Shown: positions 27,807 through 36,736, numbered from the stretch's first letter. The stretch is 50,786 nucleotides of DNA from an uncultured Prevotellaceae bacterium (GCA_900314985.1 OMXL01000016.1:1-50786); one strand, 5' to 3'. The notes: generated by a model from the letters alone, not told the origin. Program-made: numbers and translations.

Positions 27807-28358
27807 ATGAAGAAAATTAGTTTGAAAGTAGCAGTCTGCTTCCTAGCAGCAAACTTCCTGTTCAGTTCTTGTTTCGTAGGTAAGTATGCTCTTTGGAACA
27901 AGTACATCAACTGGCAGAACACCATGACCAGCAACAAGTTCGTTAACGCCATCGTAGGTTTCTTCCTCGTACCCATTGTTGGTGGTATCGCTCAGTTTGT
28001 TGACATCATCGTCCTCAACACCATCGAGTTCTGGTCTGGCAGCAACCCCGTAGCCTCTAATGTAGGTAAGACACAGCAGGTAATGGGTCAGGACGGTCGC
28101 TACTATGCAGTAACCACCCTGAAGAACGGCTACGAGGTAAAGTCTCCTACCGGTGAGATTACTAACTTCATCCACAACGACGAGAACGACTCTTGGAGCG
28201 TTGAGCAGAATGGTGTTGTTAAGGAGCTGTTCCGTTTCAATGCTGACGGTACCATCCAGGCTAACGTCAATGGCGAGACCCGCAACTTCACGCTGAACGA
28301 GGCTGGTCTGTATGACGCCCGCATGGCAGCCAACGGCACTTTCTTTGCCATGAACTAA
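27807..28358 (+). CDS. DUF3332 family lipoprotein
   Basis: 183 residues. It has a lipoprotein signal (VCFLAANFLFSSCFVGK), then the DUF3332 signature KYINWQNTMTSNKFVNAIVG and a hydrophobic stretch (VGFFLVPIVGGIAQFVDIIVLN). The C-terminal half is a beta-rich soluble part (VKSPTGEITNFIHND, GTIQANVNGETRNFTL). The family is widespread in Bacteroidetes and has no known function. It lies 21 nt after the WbqC-like gene and ends convergent with the AGCS transporter gene. Confidence 0.82.
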   Translation: MKKISLKVAVCFLAANFLFSSCFVGKYALWNKYINWQNTMTSNKFVNAIVGFFLVPIVGGIAQFVDIIVLNTIEFWSGSNPVASNVGKTQQVMGQDGRYYAVTTLKNGYEVKSPTGEITNFIHNDENDSWSVEQNGVVKELFRFNADGTIQANVNGETRNFTLNEAGLYDARMAANGTFFAMN

Positions 28359-28365
28359 GGGATAC

Positions 28366-29787
28366 TTATTCCCAACACTCTATCTCGTCTTCTATCTCAG
28401 GCAACTGCCTGCGGTGGAAGACGGGTTCTTTGATGCCCTGTCGCTTCTGCTGACGATAGTCGTCCAACAACCGGAAGGCATAGCGCCCTAAGATAACGAT
28501 GGCGATGAGATTGCAGGCTGTAAGGAACGCCATAAAGAAGTCGACGATGTTCCAGACGAGTTCAAAGCTGGCCACAGCTCCGAAGACCACCATCACACCT
28601 GCCGAAAAGATACGGTAGACGGTCATCACCGTTGTATTGGGCGTAATAAAGCGGATATTGGCCTCGCCATAATAGTAGTTGCCGATGATGCTGGAAAAGG
28701 CAAAGAGGAAGATGGCAATGGCAATGAAGATAGGACCGATGGCACCTACCTCAGACTGCAGTGCTGACTGGGTGAGGGCGATACCGTTCAGTTCTGGAAC
28801 ACTGTAGAGTCCACTAATCAGAATGATGAATGCCGTACACGAGCAGACCAGCAGCGTATCCGTGAAGACACCCAACGCCTGGATGAGTCCCTGCTTGACA
28901 GGATGCGTTACCGATGCCGTCGCTGCCACGTTTGGTGCACTACCCTCGCCCGCCTCGTTAGAGAACAGCCCACGCTTGACACCATTCATAATGGTGGCTC
29001 CGATGCCGCCGCCAGCAATCTGCTGAATACCGAAAGCATCCTCCACAATCACTTTGAACACATGAGGTATCAACCCGATGTTCATGACAATGATGACAAT
29101 AGCCAGCACTACATAACCGATAGCCATCAATGGCACCAGTACAGAACTGACCTGGGCAATACGTTGAATGCCTCCGAAGACTATGAACAGACCCATCATA
29201 GCCAATGCAATGCCTACCCACATGGGCGACCAACCAAAGGCCTCCTGCATGGCGCCACAAATGGTATTGGCTTGTATGGAGTTGTTGGAAAGACCAAACT
29301 GACAGGTTATCAGTATGGCAAAGGTGACAGCCATCCAGCGCTGGTGCAGTCCTTTTTGGATATAGTAGGCAGGACCACCAATGAACGAGTCTTTATGTTT
29401 CTGCTTGAACAGCTGTGCTAATGTGGACTCTACGAAAGCCGTTGCCGAGCCGATGAAGGCGATAATCCACATCCAGAAGACGGCACCAGGACCACCAATA
29501 GCAATAGCCGACGCCACACCTGCCAAGTTACCTGTTCCCACACGGGTAGCCACACTGACGGCAAAGGCCTGGAACGAGGAGATATGCCGCTGCTTACCTT
29601 CCTTGACCTGATCTCCGACCGTATCTACAGCAGAGTCGGTCAGCAGGCGCAACATCTCGCCTACCATACGAAACTGAACAAAACGCGTCTTCAGTGTGAA
29701 CCACAGTCCACAACCCACCAAGGCAAAGATGAGTACATAGCCCCATACGGCATCGTTCACGGAAGTGATGAGTTCATTGAAATCCAT
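28366..29787 (-). CDS. Sodium:alanine symporter (AGCS family)
   Basis: 473 residues with about ten membrane helices. Family motifs: FQAFAVSVATRVGTGNLAGVA, IAIGGPGAVFWMWIIAFIGS, TLAQLFKQKHKDSFIGGPAYYI and GLFSNEAGEGSAPNVAAT. It imports alanine, glycine or related amino acids with sodium across the inner membrane. It starts 13 nt after the Fur-family gene, so the two probably share a transcript. Exact substrate not determinable. Confidence 0.92.
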   Translation of the reverse strand: MDFNELITSVNDAVWGYVLIFALVGCGLWFTLKTRFVQFRMVGEMLRLLTDSAVDTVGDQVKEGKQRHISSFQAFAVSVATRVGTGNLAGVASAIAIGGPGAVFWMWIIAFIGSATAFVESTLAQLFKQKHKDSFIGGPAYYIQKGLHQRWMAVTFAILITCQFGLSNNSIQANTICGAMQEAFGWSPMWVGIALAMMGLFIVFGGIQRIAQVSSVLVPLMAIGYVVLAIVIIVMNIGLIPHVFKVIVEDAFGIQQIAGGGIGATIMNGVKRGLFSNEAGEGSAPNVAATASVTHPVKQGLIQALGVFTDTLLVCSCTAFIILISGLYSVPELNGIALTQSALQSEVGAIGPIFIAIAIFLFAFSSIIGNYYYGEANIRFITPNTTVMTVYRIFSAGVMVVFGAVASFELVWNIVDFFMAFLTACNLIAIVILGRYAFRLLDDYRQQKRQGIKEPVFHRRQLPEIEDEIECWE

Positions 29788-29800
29788 ATTCCCTCATTTG

Positions 29801-30244
29801 TTATTTCAGGTGTGTCCCCTTATCAATACACTGCGGACAGATGCCCTTTACCACATATTCTGCCTCTTCCATCTGGAAACCATTAGGCAATGGTACAGAA
29901 GGAATATGGACGTCCTTCAGACAGAAGGTGCGATGGCAACAGCGACACGTCAGGTGTACATGACCAAAACACTGGCGCGTATCGTCCAAATGACAGACAC
30001 AGTATTTCTGTGAACCTGAGCCGTCATCGATATCGTGCAGCAGATGTGCCTCAGAGAGCAGGGTCAGCGTACGGAAGATAGTAGAGCGATCGACGGTGGG
30101 CAGCGCGGCCTCCAAATCAGCTAAGCTGAAAGCGTCGCTGAACCCATGCCGCACCTTGCGCCAGATAAGCAGACGTACTGCCGTAAGGCGTATGCCCGCA
30201 TTGTCAAGAATCTGTTCGTCGGATATGTCGAGGTGTGCCATCAT
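29801..30244 (-). CDS. Fur family transcriptional repressor
   Basis: 147 residues from the first of two Met codons (30244/30241); the longer frame crosses the promoter. The winged-helix region has DNAGIRLTAVRLLIWRKV and VDRSTIFRTLTLLSEAHLLH, the Fur/Zur/PerR recognition region. The dimerisation part has metal-site residues (HVHLTCRCCHRTFC, GICPQCID), a two-CxxC structural zinc arrangement. Which metal or peroxide it senses is unclear. It is divergent from a sufT-like gene, with back-to-back promoters in 60 nt, and may repress itself and that gene. Confidence 0.85.
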   Translation of the reverse strand: MMAHLDISDEQILDNAGIRLTAVRLLIWRKVRHGFSDAFSLADLEAALPTVDRSTIFRTLTLLSEAHLLHDIDDGSGSQKYCVCHLDDTRQCFGHVHLTCRCCHRTFCLKDVHIPSVPLPNGFQMEEAEYVVKGICPQCIDKGTHLK

Positions 30245-30264
30245 AATTTTTTTGCTTTCGACTG

Positions 30265-30293
30265 CAAAGATACAAAAATTTTTCGTACCTTTG
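30265..30293. promoter_or_regulatory. Back-to-back promoters of the Fur-family and sufT-like genes
   Basis: The minus-strand TATCTTTG (30265-30272) and plus-strand TACCTTTG (30286-30293) face away from each other 13 nt apart. The two promoters overlap, so one repressor could block both. Confidence 0.65.
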
Positions 30294-30314
30294 CAACAGA
30301 AGACTGATAATATT

Positions 30315-30635
30315 ATGACACAAGAAGAGAGAACACAACTGGAAGAGCGCATTGTTGATGTGCTGAAGACCGTCTATGACCCAGAGATTCCCGTCAACAT
30401 CTATGATCTTGGCATGATCTACAAGATTGACGTGCAGGACGATGGTTCTGTGGATATGGACATGACGTTTACTGCTCCTAACTGTCCTGCGGCCGACTTC
30501 ATCCTCGAGGATGTTCGCACCAAGGTAGAGAGTGTTGATGGCATCAAGGGTGCCAATGTCAACCTCGTCTTTGAGCCTGCCTGGGATCAAAGCATGATGA
30601 GTGAAGAAGCACGCGTCGAACTGGGGTTCGACTAG
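30315..30635 (+). CDS. SufT/MIP18 (DUF59) family iron-sulfur assembly factor
   Basis: 106 residues from MTQEERTQLEERIVD; the longer open frame upstream overlaps the Fur gene antisense. DUF59 signature: VLKTVYDPEIPVNIYDLGMIY and TFTAPNCPAADFILEDV. These proteins help mature or deliver Fe-S clusters. Divergent pairing with a Fur-family regulator suggests metal-linked control (inference). The stop codon runs straight into a heptamer array. Confidence 0.88.
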   Translation: MTQEERTQLEERIVDVLKTVYDPEIPVNIYDLGMIYKIDVQDDGSVDMDMTFTAPNCPAADFILEDVRTKVESVDGIKGANVNLVFEPAWDQSMMSEEARVELGFD

Positions 30636-30662
30636 TGAATAGTGAACAGTGAATAGTGAAAA
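30635..30662. repeat. Heptamer array, GTGAATA-type x4
   Basis: GTGAATA, GTGAACA, GTGAATA, GTGAAAA from the last base of the sufT-like stop codon to just before the lpxH start. Confidence 0.8.
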
Positions 30663-30663
30663 A

Positions 30664-31428
30664 ATGAAGAACGTCTATTTCCTTTCCGATGCCCACCTTG
30701 GCTCGTTGGCAGTGCCCCACCAGCGCACGCAAGAGCGCCGCTTGGTACGTTTCCTTGACAGCATCAAGGAGAAGGCTGCGGCTATCTACCTGTTGGGCGA
30801 TATGTTCGACTTCTGGTACGAATATAAATATGTGGTACCGAAGGGCTTTACCCGCTTCCTGGGTAAGCTGTCGGAACTGACGGATATGGGTGTCGAGGTG
30901 CACTACTTTACGGGCAACCATGACATCTGGGCCTACGACTATCTGGAGAAGGAGTGTGGTGTCATCCTGCACAAGCAGCCTGAGACCACCGAGATCTATG
31001 GCCATGAGTTCTTCTTGGCTCACGGTGACGGCATGGGCGACCCCAACAAGTCGTTTAAGTTCATCCGTGCCATTTTCCATAACAAGGTATGCCAGTGGCT
31101 CTTCTCTGGTCTGCATCCGCGTTGGGGTGTGAGTTTTGGACTGACATGGGCCAAGCACAGCTATATCAAGCATAAGGAGAGCGACGAACCCGTCTATCTG
31201 GGTGAGGACAAGGAACACTTGGTGCTCTATGCCAAGGAGTATATTAAGGGCCATCCGAATATCGACTACTTCATCTTTGGCCATCGTCATATTGAGTTAG
31301 ACATCAAACTGGCACGCAATACCCGTCTGATGATCTTAGGCGACTGGATTAGCCAGTTTACCTATGCTGTCTATGATGGTGAACACATGTTCTTAGAGGA
31401 ATATGTGGAGGGTGAGAGTCAGCCATGA
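30664..31428 (+). CDS. lpxH: UDP-2,3-diacylglucosamine diphosphatase (lpxH-like)
   Basis: 254 residues. Calcineurin-like metallophosphatase motifs in order: FLSDAHLGS, LLGDMFDFWYEY, TGNHDIW, LAHGDGMGD and IFGHRHIE. The start at 30664 is the Met after the heptamer array. It hydrolyses UDP-2,3-diacylglucosamine to lipid X in lipid A synthesis, at the inner membrane face. Probably co-transcribed with the sufT-like gene upstream. Confidence 0.88.
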   Translation: MKNVYFLSDAHLGSLAVPHQRTQERRLVRFLDSIKEKAAAIYLLGDMFDFWYEYKYVVPKGFTRFLGKLSELTDMGVEVHYFTGNHDIWAYDYLEKECGVILHKQPETTEIYGHEFFLAHGDGMGDPNKSFKFIRAIFHNKVCQWLFSGLHPRWGVSFGLTWAKHSYIKHKESDEPVYLGEDKEHLVLYAKEYIKGHPNIDYFIFGHRHIELDIKLARNTRLMILGDWISQFTYAVYDGEHMFLEEYVEGESQP

Positions 31429-31447
31429 ATAAGCGGGCTTCGCCCTA

Positions 31448-31482
31448 GTGAAGAGTGATTAGTGAATAGTGAAGAGAGAAGA
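31448..31482. repeat. Heptamer array, GTGAAGA-type x5
   Basis: GTGAAGA, GTGATTA, GTGAATA, GTGAAGA, GAGAAGA between lpxH and the sugar kinase; the last unit may supply its purine-rich ribosome site. A short GGGC-TTC-GCCC hairpin precedes it (31435-31446). Confidence 0.75.
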
Positions 31483-31486
31483 GAGA

Positions 31487-32545
31487 ATGGGAAAGAAGAT
31501 AGTTACTTTTGGTGAGCTGTTGCTGAGGTTCTCGAAACCGGGACAGCTGCGACTGACACAGGGCGACCTGTTTACAAGCAAGTATGGTGGTAGCGAGGCG
31601 AATGTAGCCGTGTCATTAGCTACACAGGGCGAAGACGTAACCTACATTACCCGTCTGCCAGAAACACCCGTGGGTCGTGCTGGTGCGATGAATCTGGCCC
31701 AGTTGGGCGTCGATGTCAGTCACGTGCTTTATGGCGGACAGCGCATTGGCACCTATTATTTCGAGCCCGCTGCAGGCATGCGTGCCGCCAAGGTTATCTA
31801 CGACCGCTCAGGCTCTGCCTACTACGACCTGCAGCCAGGTATGATTCCCTGGCGCGAAATTCTGAAAGACTGTGCCTACTTCCATGTGTCGGGCATCACT
31901 GCTGCCATCTCTCCACAGGCTGCCGAAGCTACCTTCGAGGCCCTCGACATTGCCGATGAGTTAGGTGTCACCATTTGTTTCGATATCAACTACCGCAAGA
32001 ATCTGTGGAAATATGAGGGCGCAGAGCCTCGCAGGACGCTGAGCCGTATGCTGTCGCGCTGCGACATGATGTTTGGCGATGCCATCGAATTCGACTGGCT
32101 GTCACAACACCCACAGCCACCCTTCACGGCTACCGACTCCCATTTCGAGATGCAGATGAAGGAGTATGGCGAGTGGTTCGATGAGTTGCACGCACAGTAT
32201 CCACGCCTGAAACACTGGATGATGGGTATGCGCAATATTGTCAACTCTAACCACCACACGCTGACAGCCATGCTATGGACTGAAGGCCAGCTGCTACAGG
32301 CGCCCATCATGGATATCCCTGACGTGGTAGACCCCGTAGGTGTGGGCGACGCCTTTGTAGGCGGTTGGCTACATGCTGTCAACCTCTACCCTGACGACAT
32401 GCAGAAACAGCTGAACTACTCGCTGGCGGCAGCGGCGCTGAAGAACACCATCCCTGGTGACTTCAACCTGTCCACAGAAAGTGAGATACTGGATGTGATG
32501 GAAGAACGCCACAACATCTCCACGCTATACAAGACAATAGAATAA
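31487..32545 (+). CDS. PfkB family sugar kinase, 2-keto-3-deoxygluconate kinase-like
   Basis: 352 residues from MGKKIVTFGELLLRFSKPG. PfkB motifs: GGSEANVAVSLATQG near the N-terminus and DVVDPVGVGDAFVGGWLHA near the C-terminus (the usual GAGD reads GVGD, with the catalytic Asp kept). FDINYRKNLWKYE is typical of KDG kinases in Bacteroidetes. It would phosphorylate KDG to KDPG in uronate breakdown, which fits the mannitol-dehydrogenase-family gene at 16,644. No aldolase gene is adjacent. Confidence 0.82.
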   Translation: MGKKIVTFGELLLRFSKPGQLRLTQGDLFTSKYGGSEANVAVSLATQGEDVTYITRLPETPVGRAGAMNLAQLGVDVSHVLYGGQRIGTYYFEPAAGMRAAKVIYDRSGSAYYDLQPGMIPWREILKDCAYFHVSGITAAISPQAAEATFEALDIADELGVTICFDINYRKNLWKYEGAEPRRTLSRMLSRCDMMFGDAIEFDWLSQHPQPPFTATDSHFEMQMKEYGEWFDELHAQYPRLKHWMMGMRNIVNSNHHTLTAMLWTEGQLLQAPIMDIPDVVDPVGVGDAFVGGWLHAVNLYPDDMQKQLNYSLAAAALKNTIPGDFNLSTESEILDVMEERHNISTLYKTIE

Positions 32546-32546
32546 C

Positions 32547-32576
32547 AATAAGCGAGGCCGTTGAGCCTCGCTTATT
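32547..32576. terminator. Terminator between convergent kinase and ackA genes
   Basis: AATAAGCGAGGC (32547-32558) pairs perfectly with 32565-32576 around a 6-nt loop. Confidence 0.8.
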
Positions 32577-32588
32577 ATATAAATAGGT

Positions 32589-32610
32589 GTAAGCGGGGTG
32601 AACCGCTTAC
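32589..32610 (-). terminator. Hairpin after ackA
   Basis: GTAAGCGG (32589-32596) pairs with CCGCTTAC (32603-32610), 15 nt beyond the ackA stop on the minus strand. Confidence 0.6.
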
Positions 32611-32624
32611 AGCCCGCTTGTCGC

Positions 32625-33815
32625 TTACAGCAGATTCATGGTGTCGGTAGCAATCATCAGCTCCTCGTCGGTGGGGATTACAACCACCTTCACCTTAGAG
32701 TCGTCAGCAGAGATGACAACCTCTTCGCCACGAACGTTGTTCTTCGAGTCGTCGAACTTGACACCCAAGAACTCCAGGCCCTTGCAGACCTCTGAGCGCA
32801 TGCCAATCTGGTTCTCACCAACACCGGCAGTGAAGACGATGACGTCAACGCCACCCATAGCGGCAGCATAGGCACCGATATACTTCTTGATGCGATAGAA
32901 ATACATCTCCTGAGCCAGTACGGCACGAGGTTCACCAGCCTTGGCAGCATTCTCTACATCACGCATATCGCTGGAACCACCAGTGATACCAGCCACACCG
33001 CTCTTCTTGTTCAGCAGGTTTGACATGCCGTCAGCATCCAAGCCAAGCTTCTTCTGGAGGAAGGTGACAGCACCACCGTCGATATCACCAGAGCGGGTAC
33101 CCATTACGAGACCCTCCAGTGGGGTAAGACCCATAGAGGTGTCTACGCACTTGCCATCAACAACAGCAGCTACAGAACCACCATTACCGATGTGGCAGGT
33201 AATCATCTTCGTACCCTCAGCCTTCATGCCTAAGAACTCCAGTGCACGGGCTGATACATAGCGGTGAGAGGTGCCGTGGAAGCCATAGCGACGTACACCG
33301 TACTTCTCGTACAACTCGTAAGGGATGGCATACATATAAGCCTTGGCAGGCATGGTCTGATGGAAGGCAGTGTCAAATACACCGACCTGTGGCAGACCAG
33401 GCATCAGTTCCTTCACAGCATTGACGCCCTTCAGGTTGGCAGGGTTGTGCAGCGGAGCCAGGTCAGAGCACTCCTCGAAGGCCTTCAGCACCTCGTCAGT
33501 CAGCAGTACCGACTTGTTGAACTTCTCGCCGCCATGCACCATACGGTGACCCACAGCGTCAATCTCCTTCAGGTCTTTGATGACACCAATCTCAGGATCG
33601 GTGAGCAATGAGAAGATGAACTTCACACCCTCTGTATGTTCAGGGATGTCGTGCATAATCTGCTTCTTCTCACCATTGGCCAATTTCACCTTGACAAAGG
33701 CATTGTCCAAACCTACGCGTTCTGCGCCACCACTGGTCATCACGCTCTTGTCGTCCATATTATACAGGGCGTACTTGATAGACGATGAGCCACAATTCAA
33801 TACTAATATCTTCAT
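32625..33815 (-). CDS. ackA: Acetate kinase
   Basis: 396 residues from MKILVLNCGSSSIKYALYN. Motifs: GHRMVHGGEKF, FDTAFHQTMP, RRYGFHGTSHRYVS, CHIGNGGSV and FTAGVGEN. It converts acetyl phosphate and ADP to acetate and ATP. It follows pta after 135 nt of GC-rich repeats. The earlier in-frame Met at 33839 is made of repeat sequence and was not chosen. Confidence 0.95.
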   Translation of the reverse strand: MKILVLNCGSSSIKYALYNMDDKSVMTSGGAERVGLDNAFVKVKLANGEKKQIMHDIPEHTEGVKFIFSLLTDPEIGVIKDLKEIDAVGHRMVHGGEKFNKSVLLTDEVLKAFEECSDLAPLHNPANLKGVNAVKELMPGLPQVGVFDTAFHQTMPAKAYMYAIPYELYEKYGVRRYGFHGTSHRYVSARALEFLGMKAEGTKMITCHIGNGGSVAAVVDGKCVDTSMGLTPLEGLVMGTRSGDIDGGAVTFLQKKLGLDADGMSNLLNKKSGVAGITGGSSDMRDVENAAKAGEPRAVLAQEMYFYRIKKYIGAYAAAMGGVDVIVFTAGVGENQIGMRSEVCKGLEFLGVKFDDSKNNVRGEEVVISADDSKVKVVVIPTDEELMIATDTMNLL

Positions 33816-33819
33816 AGTA

Positions 33820-33858
33820 CCTCCCCCGACCCCTCCCAAGGAGGGGAGTGCCTGGCGG
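33820..33858. repeat. GC-rich palindromic repeat between pta and ackA
   Basis: CCTCCCCCGACCCCTCCC, AA, GGAGGGGAG. Same family as 33919-33951 and 50552-50587. Confidence 0.75.
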
Positions 33859-33918
33859 ATTTCAGGGGGAAAACCAGACTTCCTAATTGTTTATTTTGTA
33901 ATATTGTTGCCCGCAGGC

Positions 33919-33951
33919 CCTCCTCCCCTTTGGGGAGGTCGGGTGGGGTTT
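33919..33951. repeat. GC-rich palindromic repeat at the end of pta
   Basis: CCTCCTCCCCTTTGGGGAGG then TCGGGTGGGG, inverted relative to 33820-33858; together the two elements bracket the pta-ackA spacer. Confidence 0.75.
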
Positions 33952-34961
33952 TACTTCTTGGCGTCCATTGCCTGACAAGCAGTAATGGCAATCATGTAGT
34001 AGATGTCATCTACAGAGCAGCCACGGCTGAGGTCATTCACAGGACGTGCAATACCCTGCAGCACAGGACCGATGGCGATAGCATCACCTAAGCGCTGTAC
34101 CATCTTATAACCGATGTTACCAACCTCGAGGTTGGGGAATACGAGTACATTAGCCTTACCGGCGATGTCAGAACCAGGAGCCTTCTTGGCACCTACAGAG
34201 GGAACGAGGGCAGCATCAGCCTGCAGTTCACCGTCAATCTTCAGTGTGGGATCAAGCTCCTTAGCCAGACGGGTAGCCTCAACAACCTTATCGACTACCT
34301 CGTGCTTAGCAGAACCCTTGGTAGAGAAGCTCAGCATAGCTACGCGAGGCTCCTTGAAACCAGCCACAGCCTTAGCCATCTGTGCGGTACAAACAGCAAT
34401 CTGAGACAGCTGGTTAGCATCGGGCATAGGTGTTACAGCCACGTCAGCAACGACGAGTACACCATCCTCACCATACTGCTTCTGCTTAGAGATGAGCAGC
34501 AGACCACCACTCACGCAGGTAATGCCAGGCTGGCACTTGATAATCTGCAGAGCAGGACGCAGCGTGTCGCCAGTAGTTGACAGTGCACCACTGATCTGAC
34601 CGTCAGCACCCTCAGTCTTGATAATCATACAACCCAGATACAGGGGGTTCTTGATGAGCTTGCGAGCCTCCTCGATGGTCATACCCTTTGACTTGCGAAT
34701 CTCTGCCAGCTTCTCAGCCAGCTCTTCGCTCTTGTCATAGTTCTCGGGGTCGATGAGGGTAGCCTTACCGATGTTTGTCAGTCCTTTCTCCTTTGCCAAG
34801 GCAGCTACCTTCTCAGGGTTACCAATCAGGATGATGTCTGCAAGGTCATCAGCCAGCGCCTTGTCGGCTGCACACAGAGTACGCTCCTCTTCTGCTTCAG
34901 GGAGCACGATGCGCTGCTTGTCACTCTTAGCACGCGCAACGATTTGACTTAATAAATCCAT
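33951..34961 (-). CDS. pta: Phosphate acetyltransferase
   Basis: 336 residues, the short single-domain form. Motifs: RIVLPEAEEERTLCAADKAL, GALSTTGDTLRPALQIIK, MLSFSTKGSAKHEVVDKV, DGELQADAALVP and LVFPNLEVGNIGYKMVQRL. It makes acetyl phosphate from acetyl-CoA and partners with ackA in acetate production. It is first in the pta-ackA transcript, behind a promoter at 35000-35007. Confidence 0.95.
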   Translation of the reverse strand: MDLLSQIVARAKSDKQRIVLPEAEEERTLCAADKALADDLADIILIGNPEKVAALAKEKGLTNIGKATLIDPENYDKSEELAEKLAEIRKSKGMTIEEARKLIKNPLYLGCMIIKTEGADGQISGALSTTGDTLRPALQIIKCQPGITCVSGGLLLISKQKQYGEDGVLVVADVAVTPMPDANQLSQIAVCTAQMAKAVAGFKEPRVAMLSFSTKGSAKHEVVDKVVEATRLAKELDPTLKIDGELQADAALVPSVGAKKAPGSDIAGKANVLVFPNLEVGNIGYKMVQRLGDAIAIGPVLQGIARPVNDLSRGCSVDDIYYMIAITACQAMDAKK

Positions 34962-34999
34962 AGTTGTTTGTTTTAAATATATTAATGTATTCTTGTCTG

Positions 35000-35007
35000 C
35001 AAAGGTA
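35000..35007 (-). promoter_or_regulatory. -7 promoter element of pta-ackA
   Basis: The reverse complement reads TACCTTTG, 38 nt before the pta start. Confidence 0.65.
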
Positions 35008-35014
35008 CAAATTA

Positions 35015-35045
35015 ATTCTCAATTTTCAATTCTCAATTCTCAATT
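35015..35045. repeat. Heptamer array, ATTCTCA-type x4
   Basis: ATTCTCA, ATTTTCA, ATTCTCA x2 between cdaA and the pta promoter. Confidence 0.8.
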
Positions 35046-35060
35046 TATTTGCGTTTACGT

Positions 35061-35837
35061 TTACGCCAACTCCTGTGTCAGGATGCTCTCCAGCTTCTCT
35101 GCCGACAGGCGCAGCTGGAAGTCGCTGCGGATAGCCACCGAGATGCTACCCGTTTCCTCGCTCACCACAATGGTGATACAGTCGCTCTCGTGGGTGATGC
35201 CCAGTGCGGCACGATGGCGCAGACCCAACTCCTTGGGAATATCGAGACTATGGCTGACGGGCAGGATACAGCCCGCTGCCTTGATGCGCTGACGGGCTAT
35301 AATCAATGCACCGTCGTGCAGGGGTGAGTTCTTGAAGAAGATGTTTTCTATCAGCTGCTGACTGATCTTAGCATCAATCAGTTCGCCCGTGGCCACGATG
35401 TCGTCAAGGGGTGTGGCACGCTGAATCACAATCAGGGCACCTACCTTCTTCTTGCTCATCGACATACAAGCCATCACGATGGGCATAATGATCTGCTTCA
35501 GCTGTTCAGGGTCTTGCTTCTTCTCGGTACTCGAGAACAGGCGGCGCAGTGCACGCATACGCTGATGACCACCTAAGTTATAGAGGAACTTACGGATGTC
35601 TTCCTGGAAGAGGATGATAAGGCCGATGACACCCACAGACACCAATTTGTCAAGGATGCTACCCAACAGCTTCATCTCCAGCACCTGCGAGACAACCAGC
35701 CAGAAGACGACGAACACCAGGATACCCATGAAGACGTTCAGCGAGCGCGACTCCTTCATGAGGCGATAGACATAGAACAACGTCAGGGCGACGAGTACGA
35801 TGTCAATAATGTCCTTGATACCAAATTCGAAAAACAC
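35061..35837 (-). CDS. cdaA: Diadenylate cyclase (CdaA-type)
   Basis: 258 residues. About three membrane helices occupy residues 1-80 (FGIKDIIDIVLVALTLFYVY, VFMGILVFVVFWLVVSQVL, VGVIGLIILFQEDIRKFLYN). The DisA_N domain follows with SPLHDGALIIARQRI and LGLRHRAALGIT, the DGA and RHR catalytic motifs. It makes c-di-AMP from two ATP at the membrane. It lies 16 nt after folP, so the two share a transcript. Confidence 0.93.
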   Translation of the reverse strand: MFFEFGIKDIIDIVLVALTLFYVYRLMKESRSLNVFMGILVFVVFWLVVSQVLEMKLLGSILDKLVSVGVIGLIILFQEDIRKFLYNLGGHQRMRALRRLFSSTEKKQDPEQLKQIIMPIVMACMSMSKKKVGALIVIQRATPLDDIVATGELIDAKISQQLIENIFFKNSPLHDGALIIARQRIKAAGCILPVSHSLDIPKELGLRHRAALGITHESDCITIVVSEETGSISVAIRSDFQLRLSAEKLESILTQELA

Positions 35838-35853
35838 CGTGTCTATTTATTAA

Positions 35854-36720
35854 TTACCTATTTCGCGTTTTATATGCTGCGACATCGTCGCAGTTATTTC
35901 GCAGCGCCTTCATCGCAGTCCACATCTTCACCACCTCCACGGCCTGCTTCACGTCGTGAACGCGCAGGATGTCGGCACCTTTCTGCAGCGAGATGGTGTT
36001 CAGCATGGTCGTGCCATTCAGAGACTCCTCAGGAGTAGTGCCCAGCAGTCGGTATATCATCGACTTGCGCGAGATACCTACCAGCACAGGCAGGTGCAGC
36101 ATCTGCATGCGCTCCAGTTCCTGCATGCAGGCATAGTTCTGTTCCACCGTCTTGCCAAAGCCGAAGCCAGGGTCCAGGATGATGTCCTTCTGACCCATAG
36201 AGCGCAGCGTGTCAACCACCTCTGCACAGTCTATCATCACCTCCTTCATCGTGGCCTTGCGCGACATATAGATATAAGGTACGCCCAGACGGCTCACCAT
36301 GCGGAACATGTCACGTTGAACGTTGAACGTTGAACATTGAACATTCACGGGGCCTGCCACGTCGTTGATGATGTCGGCACCAAACTCCTCGACGGTCATG
36401 CGGGCCACGTCAGGACGATAGGTATCAATAGAGACAATGGCCTCAGGGGCCTCACGCCTGACGATGGCCAAGGCAAAGCGAAGACGCTCCATCTCCTCGG
36501 CTTCCGTGGCAGGCTCGCTGTCAGGACGCGTCGAGCAGGCGCCCACATCGATGATGCTAGCCCCTTCGTCCAGTATCTGGTGCGTACGCTCAGCTATCTC
36601 CTGCTCTGTCTGCATTCTGCTGCCAGCATAGAACGAGTCGGGCGTAGCGTTCAGGATTCCCATCACCTGTGGTGTCTTCAACTCCAGCAACTTTCCGTTA
36701 CAATTCAGCGTATAATTCAT
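35854..36720 (-). CDS. folP: Dihydropteroate synthase
   Basis: 288 residues from MNYTLNCNGKLLELKTP; the 29 earlier codons cross the promoter and were rejected. Motifs: VMGILNATPDSFY, ASIIDVGACSTRPDSEP, DIINDVAG, IILDPGFGFGKTVEQNY and VLVGISRKSMIYRLLG. It condenses pABA with the pterin diphosphate in folate synthesis. A heptamer array (36315-36345) is embedded in frame right after DIINDVAGP and encodes NVQCSTFNVQ, in a loop where homologues normally have a few residues. Confidence 0.93.
   Translation of the reverse strand: MNYTLNCNGKLLELKTPQVMGILNATPDSFYAGSRMQTEQEIAERTHQILDEGASIIDVGACSTRPDSEPATEAEEMERLRFALAIVRREAPEAIVSIDTYRPDVARMTVEEFGADIINDVAGPVNVQCSTFNVQRDMFRMVSRLGVPYIYMSRKATMKEVMIDCAEVVDTLRSMGQKDIILDPGFGFGKTVEQNYACMQELERMQMLHLPVLVGISRKSMIYRLLGTTPEESLNGTTMLNTISLQKGADILRVHDVKQAVEVVKMWTAMKALRNNCDDVAAYKTRNR
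36315..36345. repeat. In-frame heptamer array in folP, GTTGAAC x4
   Basis: GTTGAAC x3 and ATTGAAC. On the coding strand it is the same GTTCAAC/GTTCAAT heptamer as in the WbqC-like gene. Confidence 0.88.
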
Positions 36721-36728
36721 ATTAGGTG

Positions 36729-36736
36729 CAAAGTTA
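36729..36736 (-). promoter_or_regulatory. -7 promoter element of folP-cdaA
   Basis: The reverse complement reads TAACTTTG, 8 nt before the folP ATG, so the leader is almost absent. Confidence 0.65.
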
